DNA of 14,733 nucleotides from Streptomyces griseus (GTDB taxonomy: Bacteria; Bacteroidota; Bacteroidia; Chitinophagales; Chitinophagaceae): positions 1 through 14,733 of the forward strand of contig CALPIT020000036.1 of the NCBI GenBank assembly GCA_943323705.2, in the 5' to 3' direction. This document shows, piece after piece, positions 14,274-14,733 of the stretch. A program made the translations under genes and the position numbers. The notes under the pieces were generated by a model, which was not told where the DNA came from, did no database searches, and saw nothing but the letters and a program-made list of their open reading frames with translations. How positions within the stretch are numbered: the stretch's first letter is position 1; each line of letters opens with the position of its first letter.

Positions 14274-14461
14274 TTTTTGCCAAAAAGCACATTGAAAAAT
14301 TCAACAATTTTCCTTTAAAACTTTTGTTTACTTCTTTCTCTCTCCATACACCTCCTCTCTATTTACATAGCTGGTAAAGGGAGTGGTTATACACTAAATA
14401 AACTTCAGAGGGATGTAAATAAAATTCAGTTGAAATATTTGGCCATGTCGAGGCCACGGAC

Positions 14462-14487
14462 GTAATATTGCGATATTGCAATATTAC
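14462..14487. repeat. Hairpin of array unit 2
   Basis: The 10-bp arms GTAATATTGC (14462-14471) and GCAATATTAC (14478-14487) flank the core GATATT. Arm sequence is identical to unit 1. Confidence 0.8.
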
Positions 14488-14676
14488 TTTTTTCCAAAAA
14501 GCACATTGAAAAATTCAACAATTTTCCTTTAAACGTTATTGTTTACTTCTTTCTCTCTCCATACACCTCCTCTCCATTTACATAGCTGGTAAAGGGAGTG
14601 ATTATATACTAAATAAACTTCAGAGGGATGTAAATAAAATTCAGTTGAAATATTTGGCCATGTCGAGGCCACGGAC

Positions 14677-14702
14677 GTAATATTGCGATATTGCAATATT
14701 AC
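14677..14702. repeat. Hairpin of array unit 3
   Basis: The same 10-bp arms (14677-14686 and 14693-14702) and the same GATATT core as in unit 2. Confidence 0.8.
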
Positions 14703-14733
14703 TTTTTTCCAAAAAGCACATTGAAAAATTCAA

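Larger units (their letters stand above)
14170..14733. repeat. Tandem array, unit about 215-230 bp, continuing past the window
   Basis: Unit 1 is 14170-14399 (degenerate 5' edge), unit 2 is 14400-14614 and unit 3 is 14615 to the edge (truncated). The anchor GTAAATAAAATTCAGTTGAA occurs at 14185, 14415 and 14630, so spacing is 230 then 215 bp. Most of the 15-bp difference comes from two extra 8-bp steps in unit 1. Units 2 and 3 are nearly identical. No long reading frame is maintained across units: a 113-codon frame over unit 1 is not repeated and overlaps the phnA start, so the array looks non-coding. Each unit has a GTAATATTGC...GCAATATTAC hairpin and a TGGCC/GGCCA mini-stem. Confidence 0.9.

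Noticed and set aside
13966..14307. 113-codon minus-strand frame over the start of the tandem array and the phnA start
   Set aside because: It overlaps the phnA-like start, follows the 8-bp repeats in low-complexity translation (NIAILR twice) and is not preserved in units 2 and 3.
14170..14733. CRISPR array
   Set aside because: The whole 215-230 bp unit is repeated, including what would be spacers; there is no short repeat with unique spacers and no cas gene.
14170..14733. Integron attC array
   Set aside because: Units are near-identical with no cassette frames between them, and no integrase or attC core sites were seen.

Overview
The window looks like chromosomal DNA from a Bacteroidota (Bacteroidetes) bacterium, probably Chitinophagia/Chitinophagaceae-like; the family is inference. 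The evidence is AT-rich DNA, a large secreted protein with a SprB repeat, PKD-like domains and a type IX secretion C-terminal signal, promoter-like TAnnTTTG boxes instead of sigma70 boxes, and the near absence of Shine-Dalgarno sequences. No tRNA, rRNA, CRISPR array, transposase or phage gene was seen.

Layout. (1) 1-1311, minus: most of a two-domain KaiC-type ATPase, cut by the left edge. (2) 1312-2060: no gene; a cluster of degenerate repeats and C/G-rich hairpins. (3) 2061-6341, minus: the translation cluster rplM-rpsI-rpsB-tsf-pyrH, followed by a TylF/MycF-like methyltransferase where frr often lies. The cluster has several possible control points: a promoter and hairpin before rplM, a 20-bp inverted repeat before rpsB, a hairpin plus an exceptional Shine-Dalgarno before tsf, and an intrinsic terminator between tsf and pyrH. 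(4) 6700-7785, plus: a Bacteroidota-type protein with an HTH-like N-terminal module, preceded by three 10-bp-phased CATTAATG-type boxes. (5) 7942-11781, minus: a 1279-residue secreted adhesin-like protein ending in a strong hairpin terminator. (6) 11782-12418: a long AT-rich divergent intergenic region with a roughly 100-bp concentric imperfect inverted repeat. (7) 12419-13198, plus: a PAS-LuxR-type regulator followed 10 nt later by an unlisted 44-residue single-pass membrane microprotein. (8) 13419-14000, minus: a PhnA-domain zinc-ribbon protein. (9) 14170 to the right edge: a tandem array with a unit of about 215-230 bp, each unit holding the same 10-bp-arm hairpin, continuing out of the window.

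How the genes fit together. The ribosomal/EF-Ts/UMP-kinase block is housekeeping and gives the reading of the phylum. The PAS-LuxR regulator and its microprotein are divergent from the secreted adhesin across a region with several dyads, so they may form a small sensing/surface-protein module; this is inference. The most unusual signals are non-coding: the tandem hairpin array at the right edge, the concentric dyad at 12196-12295 and the phased boxes at 6631-6660. I did not find a convincing new multi-gene system.
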